A program made the position numbers and the translations under genes. This document shows, piece after piece, positions 34,335 to 42,079 of a stretch of DNA of 64,000 nt. Position 1 is the stretch's first letter; each line of letters starts with the position of its first letter. A model generated the notes under the pieces. That model made no database searches. It saw only the letters and a list, made by a program, of their open reading frames with translations, and was not told the origin of the DNA. This DNA is from Streptomyces sp. 35G-GA-8. Lineage in GTDB: Bacteria; Actinomycetota; Actinomycetes; Streptomycetales; Streptomycetaceae. The stretch is from positions 248,001-312,000 of the forward strand of contig NZ_JAMHJQ010000010.1 of assembly GCF_023534745.1 (NCBI RefSeq), in the 5' to 3' direction.

Positions 34335-34798
34335 GGCGGGACAGCCTCCATCGAGGTCATACGGGCCGGCGGGGAGCCGGTACCCGGACGGAGTGCGCCG
34401 CCCGGGTTCCGGTACCGCAAGGGTGCCGAGTGAAGCGGGAGGCGTCGATTACGTGCGAGGTAATGGCGGCAGGGGCTCGCCGGCCAGGCGCGTCGCCGTA
34501 TCAGCCCGCTTCCTGGAGGGTCGCGGCATCGACGGCGTGATCCGCCGCGCACCCGACCCGCGTCCGTCGTCAACCGGGGGCGGGCGGACAGCCGTTGCCC
34601 CGCTGCCGGTGCGGTGGTCGATGTGATCAGTGGGTGAGCTGGCGGCGTACCAGTTCGTGGAGTCGGCCGTTCGGGTCGGCGAGCAGGCCGGCCGCGAGCA
34701 GGCCGGCCGGACGCCGATCATCAGTTGCGAACACGGGAAGGGACCCGCGAGCGTATGGGACGCCCCCGGATCCCCTCCATGACCGCTCTGAGGCCGCG
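34335..34798. other. region without a clear gene; possible minus-strand gene remnant
   Basis: No complete gene is visible. On the minus strand, 34627-34745 reads as the end of an unknown protein (LLADPNGRLHELVRRQLTH then stop). It includes an exact 15-bp tandem duplication (34681-34695, 34696-34710). This may be the tail of a lost gene. Confidence 0.35.
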
Positions 34799-35701
34799 TC
34801 AGCTAGCCAGCGGCAGGGCCTTCCGCGACGGCACCGCGCTCAGCAGCTCCGCTCCCACCGGCTCCCCGCTGTCCGCGTCGACGAAACTGACGCGGACGAC
34901 GGGATCGCCGGGAGTGTCGCGGCTGAATGTCGCGTCGAGTGCGAACACCACGGAGACCGGCCGGGCCTCCTCCGCAGTCCCGTACACACCCGAGAACAGG
35001 AGAATGCGCCAGCCGTCCTCCTCCCAGTGGTCCAGCAGAGCCGACCGGACCACGGGTGAAGCCGCCTGCCAGGCAAGGGAGTTCTCCAGTAGCTCGACGC
35101 TCGCGGCGACCGGCACACGGTCTCCCGCCCCGGTGCCGAAGAGCGGATGCCCGAAGACACGCAGCCGCGCCCGACGCAGCGGCAGCAGCCACCACCGGTC
35201 GAGATCCGCCGAGAGCGCGATCAGTACGAGCGCGGCGGCGGCCAGCAATCCCAGCGACCCGGCGGGCTGCCCGGAGACCGTGGACCACCAGCTGTCGTGC
35301 GCCACGGCCGCCGCCACACCGCCCACCAGCACCACCCCGGCGCGTGCGAACGCGCGCCAGGTGATCGGCGTGTCCTCGTTCGCCGAGCAGCCGCACGAGG
35401 ACTCGGGGGCGAGTGCCCGTCCGTAGCAGAGATAGCCGAGAAAGCCCGCGCCCAGAAGGGCGGCGGCCACGCCCGGCACCGGGTTCGCCGGTAGGGCCAG
35501 CAGCCCTGCGGCGATCAGCAGTTCTCCGGCGCCGACACCGCGCAGCGCCATCGCCGCTCGCTCGCTGCTGCTCAGCATGCGGGCCAGCGCCGTCTTGGGT
35601 GCCTGGAGCGCGGTGCGGCGGCCGAACAGCTTGACCCCACCCGTCCAGCCCAGCAGACCGGCAAGGACCAGCGGGGCGAGGCCCGTTGTCAGTGAGAGCA
35701 T
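34799..35701 (-). CDS. MauE/DoxX-like redox-associated membrane protein
   Basis: This 300-residue protein has an N-terminal MauE-like domain of four helices (residues about 1-125) with a CGC redox motif in PESSCGCSANED followed by ITWRAFARAG, as in MauE proteins needed to form disulfides in exported methylamine dehydrogenase. A fifth helix region follows near residue 150, then a soluble C-terminal domain of about 125 residues of unknown fold. The ATG is preceded by GGAGGACGGAGAG. It is the last gene of a three-gene operon with a 16-cysteine protein and a Tat substrate, suggesting a role in their oxidation. Confidence 0.78.
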   Translation of the reverse strand: MLSLTTGLAPLVLAGLLGWTGGVKLFGRRTALQAPKTALARMLSSSERAAMALRGVGAGELLIAAGLLALPANPVPGVAAALLGAGFLGYLCYGRALAPESSCGCSANEDTPITWRAFARAGVVLVGGVAAAVAHDSWWSTVSGQPAGSLGLLAAAALVLIALSADLDRWWLLPLRRARLRVFGHPLFGTGAGDRVPVAASVELLENSLAWQAASPVVRSALLDHWEEDGWRILLFSGVYGTAEEARPVSVVFALDATFSRDTPGDPVVRVSFVDADSGEPVGAELLSAVPSRKALPLAS

Positions 35702-35730
35702 CTCTCCGTCCTCCACCTCACTCCCGCTGT

Positions 35731-36348
35731 TCAGTGCCCGACCGAGATACGGACGACATCCACGGAGTTGTCGGACGGCCGCCAGGCCCCGAGAACCTGG
35801 GCGCTCTGCCCGATGCGCAACCGGGACAGGTCGGACGTAAGCGCGCGGCCCGCGTACGAGGCGTTCGTGGTGTCCGGAAGGACGTTGCCGACGACTTCGT
35901 GCTGACCGTGGGCGAGGTGGAGCCGGTTCTTCGCGATGCCGCGGATCCGGGTGTCGAGGTTCACGATGTTCACCCACACCGCGTCGGCGGCGATGGTGCC
36001 ATCGGGCATCGGCACACCACGGGCGTAGAGCCCGTCACCGATCTCGATCGCCGCGGCGGTGGCGGCCCGGACCTTCCACACACTGGTGGCGTTGGTCATC
36101 TGGACACGCGCGTGGTCACCGTAGGAGCCGGCGACCTCCAGGACGCTGCCGGTGATGCCGGTGATCCGGCCCTCCACGAAGGAGGACTTCGCGATCGCGG
36201 GGTCGAGTGACGGCTCGGCGGCGAAGGCGGCATCGGCGTCAATGCCGCCGAGGGCGGTCGCTCCGACGATCGTGGCGCCGCTGAGGGCGGCGGTGGTGAG
36301 GAACCGACGGCGGCCCAGGCCGCGGTGGTCGTCCTGACGAGAGGTCAT
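35731..36348 (-). CDS. Tat-exported beta-rich protein (DUF5666-like)
   Basis: This 205-residue protein has a clear twin-arginine signal (GRRRFLTTAALSGATIVG) with cleavage near AFAAE, residues 40-44. The mature part contains small beta-barrel-like repeats (VEGRITGITGSVLEVAG, with later IGDGLYARG and LRIGQSAQVLG), resembling DUF5666 or OB-like domains. It is exported folded. It sits 14 bp after a 16-cysteine protein that has no signal of its own and 29 bp before a MauE-like gene, so it may act as carrier or partner for the former. Confidence 0.75.
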   Translation of the reverse strand: MTSRQDDHRGLGRRRFLTTAALSGATIVGATALGGIDADAAFAAEPSLDPAIAKSSFVEGRITGITGSVLEVAGSYGDHARVQMTNATSVWKVRAATAAAIEIGDGLYARGVPMPDGTIAADAVWVNIVNLDTRIRGIAKNRLHLAHGQHEVVGNVLPDTTNASYAGRALTSDLSRLRIGQSAQVLGAWRPSDNSVDVVRISVGH

Positions 36349-36362
36349 GTCCGCGTCCTTTC

Positions 36363-36785
36363 TCACTCGTAGATGTAGACCGGCAGCTTGCCGGAGCTGA
36401 GGTTGCCGATGGCCGAGAAGGCGGCCGGGGTCAGATCCAGGACGCGGTTGGTGCGGCAGGCGCCGTTGCAGCAGGCTGCCTCGCCGCACCATTCCTTGGT
36501 GCGTGGTCCGCAGTCGGTGATCGTGATGCACACCGTCGCGCCGGAACACTGGTGTCTGACGTTCATCACGGCGCCGCAGCCGCGTCTGGGGATGTTCTCG
36601 CCGCACAGGTCGGGCCGGGTGATGTCCCAGCATGCCTGTGACGCGTTGGGCCAGGCGCCGTGGTTGGCGCTCGACCGGCAGTTGCCGCAGGCGCCTCCGC
36701 CGGCGCTGCCGCACGGACCCCACGCCGATCCGCAACAGAACCAACTCGTTTCACCAGCCCACAGGCTGGTCGATCCGCAAGCCAT
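36363..36785 (-). CDS. 16-cysteine protein with a double-psi beta-barrel-like C-terminus
   Basis: This 140-residue protein carries 16 cysteines. The N-terminal half is Gly/Trp/Cys-rich (WFCCGSAWGPC, GACGNC). The C-terminal half has VCITITDCGP and VLDLTPAAFSAIG, the paired blocks of expansin/barwin/RlpA-like double-psi barrels. The cysteine count predicts several disulfides, yet there is no signal peptide. The ATG at 36785 has AGAGGTGG upstream; a GTG at 36800 would only add polar residues. It is the first gene of an operon with a Tat substrate and a MauE-like membrane protein. Its role is unknown. Confidence 0.72.
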   Translation of the reverse strand: MACGSTSLWAGETSWFCCGSAWGPCGSAGGGACGNCRSSANHGAWPNASQACWDITRPDLCGENIPRRGCGAVMNVRHQCSGATVCITITDCGPRTKEWCGEAACCNGACRTNRVLDLTPAAFSAIGNLSSGKLPVYIYE

Positions 36786-36809
36786 GGTGCCACCTCTCAC
36801 AGTTCAAAG

Positions 36810-36827
36810 TTGACGTGCATATGTCAA
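36810..36827. promoter_or_regulatory. dyad upstream of the 16-cysteine operon
   Basis: TTGAC-N8-GTCAA (36810-36814 and 36823-36827) lies 25 bp before the operon start and may be a regulator site. On the minus strand its right arm reads TTGACA and could also be a -35 box, but no good -10 box follows at standard spacing. Confidence 0.35.
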
Positions 36828-36954
36828 GTTTTGGAGAAGGTCGCGCGCTTGGAGCAACCCCATGATGCTGTTATCTACGCGCGTTGGCTAGAGGGGAGTC
36901 GGCCGCCCCGTCCTGAGGTCTCTCGCGTCCGGGTGATCGCCGCCGCACTGAGCG

Positions 36955-37039
36955 GCATCGTCCGGTGCGTGGCATCGTCCGGTGCGCGGCGTCGTCGGGT
37001 GCGCGGCGTCGTCCGGTGCGTGGCATCGCCCGGTGCGCG
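36955..37039. repeat. five 17-bp tandem repeats
   Basis: Five contiguous copies of a 17-base unit (consensus GCATCGTCCGGTGCGCG), at 36955, 36972, 36989, 37006 and 37023, lie between the regulator gene and the 16-cysteine operon. Copies differ at one to three bases. They do not look coding. Confidence 0.88.
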
Positions 37040-37060
37040 GGCGAGTACATCCGTGGCGGG

Positions 37061-37942
37061 TTACCGCTTCTGCCTGGATGTTGCCGACTCGTTGTGGAGG
37101 GCGGTCATGTCGAGCAGCAGCATGGCGTCGTGGTCGGGGGTGCCGGGTTCTGCGGTGTAGATGCCCATACGGTGGCCGGGGGTGCCTTCGAGGGCCATGC
37201 CCTGGAAGCCGAGGGTGAGGTTGCCGACCTGTGGGTGCTGGAAGGTCTTGGTGGTGATCTTCCGGCCGGTGACCTCGTAGCGTTCCCACAGCCCGGCGAA
37301 GTCGGGGCTCTTGAGGAGTAGTTCGCCGACGAGGGCGGCGAGGTCCGGGGCGTCGGGGTCGGTGCCGGCCAGGGCGCGCAGTCGGGCGACGCAGCCGCGG
37401 ATCTGGTTGTCCCAGTCGGGAAAGAGGCCGCGGGCGGCTGGGTGGAGGAAGAGGTAGCGGGCGAGGTTTCGCTGCTTGGCGGGCCAGTCGGCGAGGCCCG
37501 CGTAGAGGGCGAGGCCGCCGGGGTTGTGGGCGAGCAGGTCCATGCTGCGGCTGACGATGTACGCGGGGTTCGGCCGCACGGTCTCCAGGAGCAGCTTCAG
37601 GTGCGGGCGCATGGCGCGGCTCGGGACCGGGGCTGCCTGGGGTGCGTAGTGGGCGGCGCGGACGGCGAGGTCGCGCAGGTGCTGATGCTCGGCGTCGTCG
37701 AGCTGGAGGGCGCGGGCGAGGGCATCGATGACGGCGGGGCTGGGGCGGGTCTCTTTGCCGCGTTCCAGGCGGGTGTAGTAGTCGATGCTCACTCCGGCGA
37801 GCGTGGCCAGCTCCTCGCGGCGCAGGCCGGGGGTGCGCCGTACGCCGGGGCCGGGGGTGAGGCCGGCGCTCTGGGGGCTGGTCTGGGTGCGGCGGGCGCG
37901 CAGGAAGCGTCCCAGTTCCTCGCCGCTGTGCTCGGGTGCCAT
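37061..37942 (-). CDS. XRE-type regulator with MmyB-like ligand-binding domain
   Basis: This 293-residue protein has an N-terminal Cro/C1 helix-turn-helix (TPGLRREELATLAGVSIDYY at about residues 37-56, then RLERGKETRPS) and a C-terminal MmyB-like PAS-type domain from about residue 105. This family typically controls a divergent oxidoreductase; here the alcohol dehydrogenase at 38262 is divergent (319-bp gap). The ATG at 37942 is the first that fits the family N-terminus (xxxELGRFLRARR). Confidence 0.88.
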   Translation of the reverse strand: MAPEHSGEELGRFLRARRTQTSPQSAGLTPGPGVRRTPGLRREELATLAGVSIDYYTRLERGKETRPSPAVIDALARALQLDDAEHQHLRDLAVRAAHYAPQAAPVPSRAMRPHLKLLLETVRPNPAYIVSRSMDLLAHNPGGLALYAGLADWPAKQRNLARYLFLHPAARGLFPDWDNQIRGCVARLRALAGTDPDAPDLAALVGELLLKSPDFAGLWERYEVTGRKITTKTFQHPQVGNLTLGFQGMALEGTPGHRMGIYTAEPGTPDHDAMLLLDMTALHNESATSRQKR

Positions 37943-38199
37943 GGGCACAGTCTCTCTCCGGCGTGGCCGTGACGCGCCGGAACAGGGAGGCCCTGTCACA
38001 CCCCCGCTGGCTGTTCCCCCGTACGGCCCGGCCTGCCTGATACGGGCGCGACGACGCAGACTCGTGGATAGCCGATGCGGGACGGCGACTGCCACCGGCG
38101 CCGTATGGCGTGCCGGAAGGACGGTTCGTCCGGCTGACCTGCTTCCCGAGCACGGGTGACGGTGGTCCCGCTCACACACTCTCGTCCGGGGCAGACCAA

Positions 38200-38241
38200 C
38201 TGAATGCCCTGTCCAGCAATCTGAATGCCCTGTCCAGCAAT
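38200..38241 (+). repeat. perfect 21-bp tandem duplication before the alcohol dehydrogenase gene
   Basis: Two exact 21-base copies (38200-38220 and 38221-38241, unit starting CTGAATGCCCTG) end 4 bases before the ribosome site CAGGAG of the dehydrogenase. They may be two operator copies or a recent slippage product. Confidence 0.9.
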
Positions 38242-38261
38242 TTCTTCAGGAGATCTCAACC

Positions 38262-39296
38262 ATGCGAGCCACCCTGCTGTACGCGGCTGACGACGTACGT
38301 GTCGAGGATGTCGCCGACCCGAAGATCCAGAACCCCACCGACGCGGTCGTGCGGATCGTGCTGTCGTGCATCTGCGGGAGCGACCTGTGGCCGTACAAGT
38401 CGCTGCCGCACACCGACACGCCGCGGCACATGGGGCACGAGTTCCTCGGCGTGGTCGAGGAGACCGGCTCCGAGGTCGCCACGCTCCGGCGCGGCGACGT
38501 GGTCGTGGCCCCGTTCGTCTACGCCGACAACACCTGTGTCTACTGCCGCGAGGGCCTTCAGACCTCCTGCGTGCACGGCGGGACGTGGGGGGTGGACGGC
38601 GTCGACGGCGGTCAGGGGCAGGCAGCCCGGGTCCCGTACGCGGATGGCACGCTGGTGACGTTGCCGGTCGGGGAGGATTCCGAGCTGCTGCCGGACCTGC
38701 TGACCCTGTCGGACATCCTGTGCACCGGATTTCACGCGGCGCGCACGGCCGGCGTCCAGCGAGGCGACACGGTCACCGTGGTCGGTGACGGTGCGGTGGG
38801 CCTGGCCGGGGTGATCTCCGCGAAGCTGCTCGGCGCGGAACGGATCATCCTCATGGGCCGGCACACGGCGCGCACCGACCTGGGCCGCGCTTTCGGTGCC
38901 ACCGACGTGGTGGCCGAGCGCGGCGAGGAGGGCGTGGCCCGGGTGCGGGAGCTGACAGGCGGCGAGGGCACGCGCAGGGTCCTGGAGTGTGTCGGGCTGA
39001 AGGACGCGCTCGCGCAGTCCTTCGGTGTGGTCCGGGCCGGTGGCACGATCAGCCGCGTCGGTGCGCCGCAGTTCACCGACGTGCCGTTCGGCTTTCCCGA
39101 CTTCATGCGCAACATCACCCTGACCGGCGGTGTGGCACCGGCCCGCGCCTACATCGAGGAGCTGATGCCGCACGTCCTGGACGGGTCCATCCGGCCCGGC
39201 CGGGTCTTTGACCGCACGGTCGGCCTGGAGGAGGTCGCCGACGGGTACCGGGCGATGAACGACCGTGAGGCGCTGAAGGTGCTGGTGCGGCCGTGA
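38262..39296 (+). CDS. zinc-dependent alcohol dehydrogenase (MDR family)
   Basis: This 344-residue protein has the catalytic-zinc Cys in SCICGSDLW, GHEFLG (His-Glu), a structural-zinc lobe NTCVYCREGLQTSC that keeps three of the usual four cysteines, and a nucleotide loop GDGAVGLAG. It oxidises an alcohol or reduces an aldehyde with NAD(P). AGGAGA lies 8 bases before the ATG. Its stop overlaps the GTG start of a carboxymuconolactone-decarboxylase-like gene by 4 bp. The divergent MmyB-like regulator probably controls it. Confidence 0.9.
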   Translation: MRATLLYAADDVRVEDVADPKIQNPTDAVVRIVLSCICGSDLWPYKSLPHTDTPRHMGHEFLGVVEETGSEVATLRRGDVVVAPFVYADNTCVYCREGLQTSCVHGGTWGVDGVDGGQGQAARVPYADGTLVTLPVGEDSELLPDLLTLSDILCTGFHAARTAGVQRGDTVTVVGDGAVGLAGVISAKLLGAERIILMGRHTARTDLGRAFGATDVVAERGEEGVARVRELTGGEGTRRVLECVGLKDALAQSFGVVRAGGTISRVGAPQFTDVPFGFPDFMRNITLTGGVAPARAYIEELMPHVLDGSIRPGRVFDRTVGLEEVADGYRAMNDREALKVLVRP

Positions 39297-39837
39297 CGGC
39301 CTTCCCCGAGCCGGGCGATGCCGCCACCGCCGCGCACGAGCGGCTGTTTCCCGGCTGTGCGTCGACTCTGACGGTCACCGATCCGGAGCTGATCGCGTAC
39401 TTCGACACCTTCGCCTTCGACGAGGTCCCGCACCACACCGGTGATCTGGACGAGCGCACCCGGCTGATGACGCAGCTCGCCGCGGTGATCGCTGTCGGCG
39501 CGGTCGCGGAGTACCGGGTGATGCTCGGCGGGGCCCTCACCGTCGGCGTCACGCCGGTGGAGGCCAAGGAGATCGTGTACCAAGCCGTGCCGTACGCCGG
39601 GATGGCCCGCGTCTTCGACTTTCTGCACGCCACCAACGACGTCCTGACCGGCCGCGGCATCGAGCTGCCCTTGGAGCGCCAGTCCACGACCGGCCCGGAC
39701 ACCCGTACGGCGCGCTCGCCGTGCTGACCGGTCCGCTGCCGTTCATCGGCTATCCCCGCACGCTGAACGCCCCGGCCGCCGTCGATGCCTCCGCCCCGGC
39801 CGAGGACGCCCCGACCTCGAAGGATCACCACGCATGA
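39293..39837 (+). pseudogene. carboxymuconolactone decarboxylase-like gene with internal deletion and frameshift
   Basis: The open frame 39293-39727 (144 residues) encodes a first CMD domain (LTVGVTPVEAKEIVYQAVPY) and then ends in TRTARSPC and a stop. The second half of two-domain relatives, about 100 residues, is missing. In the next frame, from about 39716 to the TGA at 39835-39837, the sequence resumes as LPFIGYPRTLNA, the expected C-terminal end of the family. The remnant stop overlaps the ATG of the following SDR gene by 4 bp, as an intact operon gene would. A deletion of about 300 bp with a frame change near 39710-39720 explains this. A one-domain product may still be made. Confidence 0.75.
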
Positions 39838-40673
39838 CCACCCGTACCTGGCTCATCACCGGCGTCAGCAGCGGTTTCGGCCACGCCTTGACCACTCAGC
39901 TCCTGGCACGGGGCGAGCGGGTCATCGGCACCGTCCGCGAACTGGACAGGGTCGCCGACCTCGCGGAGCTGTATCCCGACACCTTCCGTCCGGAGATCCT
40001 CGACGTCACCGAAACCGCCGCCGTCCGCAGGACGGTCGACGGCGCGTTCGCGGCCGGCCGGGTCGATGTGATCGTCTCCAATGCCGGCTACGGCCTGTTC
40101 GGCGCCGCCGAGGAAATCACCGACGGCCAGGTCGACCACATCATTGCCACCAACCTCACCGGCTCGATCACCCTGATCCGCGCGGCCCTGCCGCACCTGC
40201 GGGCGCAGGGCGGCGGACGGATCGTGCAGATGTCCACCTACGGCGGGCAGGTCGCCTTCCCCGGCAACTCGATGTACCACGCCACCAAGTGGGGCATCGA
40301 GGGGTTCGCCGAATCGGTCGCCCAGGAGGCTGCCCCGTTCGACATCGGGGTGACGATCGTCGAACCCGGCGGGGCGCGCACCGAGTTCCGCTACGGCAGT
40401 GCCCAGGTCGCCGACCCGATCGACGCCTACGACGGCAACCCCGCCCACGCCTTCCAGGCCATGCTGGACCCCGCCAACGGCCTGGCCCCCGGGGATCCGC
40501 GGCGCATGGCCGCGGCGATCATCGAGTCGGTCGACACCGAGCCGGCGCCGCTGCGGATGGTACTCGGCTCCCAGGCCCTGGACTCCACTCTCGAAGTACT
40601 GCGCAAGCGGATCGACGACTTCGAGACCCAGCGCGACCTGGCAGCGTCCACGGACTTCCCCGCCGGGGAGTAA
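39834..40673 (+). CDS. short-chain dehydrogenase/reductase
   Basis: This 279-residue classical SDR has the cofactor loop TGVSSGFG (residues 10-17), NAGYG, and the catalytic YHATK pair, with the active-site Ser in QMSTYGG. The absence of an acidic residue and the Arg after strand two (TVRELDR) suggest NADP preference. It overlaps the remnant of the CMD-like gene by 4 bp and so belongs to the alcohol dehydrogenase transcript. The substrate is unknown. Confidence 0.9.
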   Translation: MTTRTWLITGVSSGFGHALTTQLLARGERVIGTVRELDRVADLAELYPDTFRPEILDVTETAAVRRTVDGAFAAGRVDVIVSNAGYGLFGAAEEITDGQVDHIIATNLTGSITLIRAALPHLRAQGGGRIVQMSTYGGQVAFPGNSMYHATKWGIEGFAESVAQEAAPFDIGVTIVEPGGARTEFRYGSAQVADPIDAYDGNPAHAFQAMLDPANGLAPGDPRRMAAAIIESVDTEPAPLRMVLGSQALDSTLEVLRKRIDDFETQRDLAASTDFPAGE

Positions 40674-40743
40674 CCGCCCTTCCGCATCAGGCGTACGACC
40701 GCGCCGATCGCGACGGGCTCCCCCCGTCAGGAGATGCCCGACC

Positions 40744-40866
40744 ATGAAGCACATCGAGCCGGTCGACCTGGAGGTCTCCCGGGTCGGATCGGGCCCGGCG
40801 CCGACGGGCATGTCGCACACTCTGACCGGCGCCGGAAGTGACGACGCACGCGCGTCGAGGCCGCCG
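40744..40866 (+). pseudogene. 5' fragment of an aldo/keto reductase gene
   Basis: After a good AGGAG site, ATG at 40744 opens MKHIEPVDLEVSRVG and continues to TGAGSDDARAS, which matches the start of aldo/keto reductases (MKHIELGDLEVSRIGLG and TGAGSDDAESI in relatives recalled). The homology stops after about 40 codons; the frame then runs into the convergent regulator gene. More than 85 percent of the gene is missing. Confidence 0.65.
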
Positions 40867-40876
40867 GCTGCGCGGG

Positions 40877-41737
40877 TCATTCGGTCGATTTCGCGGCGTG
40901 CCGCCGGCCGGCGGCCCAGGAGGCCAGGATGCGCAGACCGTCGTGGGTGGGGGAGCGGACCTCGGCCGTCCACACCACCAGCTGCTGGTCCGGGTCGGTG
41001 CTGGCGGTCAGGGTGTCCCAGTCCAGGGACAGTTCGCCCGCGATCGGGTGGTTCAGGACCTTGTTGCCCACGCTCAGGCCGGCCACCTGGTGAGCGGCCC
41101 ACCACGTGCGGAAATCGGCGTCCCGCACGGACAGCTCCCCGACCAGCGCGGTCAGGCGCGGATCGTCCGGATACTTCGCCGCCTCCATCCGCAGTTGCGC
41201 GACCGCCGTGCGGGCGACGCCTTTCCAGTCCGCGTACAGGGTGCGCATCATCGGGTCGGTGAAAAGAATCCGCACGTAATTGCGGTGCTTTTCCGGCACC
41301 GTGCCGAAATCGACGATCAGGGCCGCCGCGAGTGGATTCCAGGCGATGACGTCCATCCGGCGGCCCAGCACGACCGCCGGGGTGGAGGTGAGATCGTCCA
41401 GAACCCTGCGCAGCTGTGGCTGGACCTTCTGCACCGTCCTACGGCGCGGCTTCGCGGTGTGCTTCCCCGCCAGGCCGAACAGGTACCGGCGCTGGTCCTC
41501 ATCGAGGTGCAGCGCCTCGGCCAGAGCCTCCAGCACCGGCGCGGAGGCGGGCAGGCGGCCCTGTTCCAGGCGGGTGTAGTAGTCGGTGGAGATCGCCGCG
41601 AGCCGCGCGACCTCTTCTCTGCGTAGCCCGGCCACCCGGCGCGGGCCGGAGCTGTCGGGCAGGCCGACGGCACGTGGGTTCAGCTCGGCGCGGCGCGCCT
41701 TCAGGAAGGCTCCCAGCTCGTTGCGGTTGCTGCTCAT
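40877..41737 (-). CDS. XRE-type regulator with MmyB-like domain (second copy)
   Basis: This 286-residue paralogue of the regulator at 37061 has its helix-turn-helix at residues about 35-75 (VAGLRREEVARLAAISTDYY, then RLEQGRLPAS) and the MmyB-like domain from about 105. It is divergent from an SDR gene at 42080 across 342 bp that hold two GGAAGG/CCTTCC dyads, its likely operators. Its 3' end abuts the aldo/keto reductase fragment. Confidence 0.88.
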   Translation of the reverse strand: MSSNRNELGAFLKARRAELNPRAVGLPDSSGPRRVAGLRREEVARLAAISTDYYTRLEQGRLPASAPVLEALAEALHLDEDQRRYLFGLAGKHTAKPRRRTVQKVQPQLRRVLDDLTSTPAVVLGRRMDVIAWNPLAAALIVDFGTVPEKHRNYVRILFTDPMMRTLYADWKGVARTAVAQLRMEAAKYPDDPRLTALVGELSVRDADFRTWWAAHQVAGLSVGNKVLNHPIAGELSLDWDTLTASTDPDQQLVVWTAEVRSPTHDGLRILASWAAGRRHAAKSTE

Positions 41738-41769
41738 GAGCCCACTGTTACACCGGGAACCCCGCTGAT

Positions 41770-41889
41770 GGGAGGGAAGGCTTCCTCCCTGGATGCGCTC
41801 CTCCCCGGTGCGAGCCGCCCACGACCGACGCCCGGCCCGCGTGGAGCCGGACCTGGGCGCCTTCACCGGGGGAAGGTTCCTTCCCCCGG
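41770..41889. promoter_or_regulatory. two related dyads in the regulator/SDR intergenic region
   Basis: GGAAGGCTTCC lies within 41775-41785, and a perfect 11-bp-arm palindrome (41866-41876 and 41879-41889, CCGGGGGAAGG arm, 2-base gap) lies about 95 bp further on. Both share a GGGAAGG(C)TTCC core, fitting two sites for the adjacent XRE regulator. The second could also form a hairpin. Confidence 0.5.
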
Positions 41890-42079
41890 AAGAATTGCTC
41901 CACTTTTCGGGCGCGCGAGGCGGTGCCACGGTGGATGACGTGGCGATGAGGCGACCGCCCACAACCGGGAAGAGGATTCCGGTAAACGGCCGGGGCTCCA
42001 CCCCAAGCCGGCCCACCACACTCCAGCCACCGACCGGCACCCCCACCGGGGGCCGACAGAACAAGGAACCAGTCTGCTC

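Noticed and set aside
36955-37039. Possible CRISPR array in the 17-bp repeats
   Set aside because: Units are directly contiguous with no spacers and there are no cas genes.
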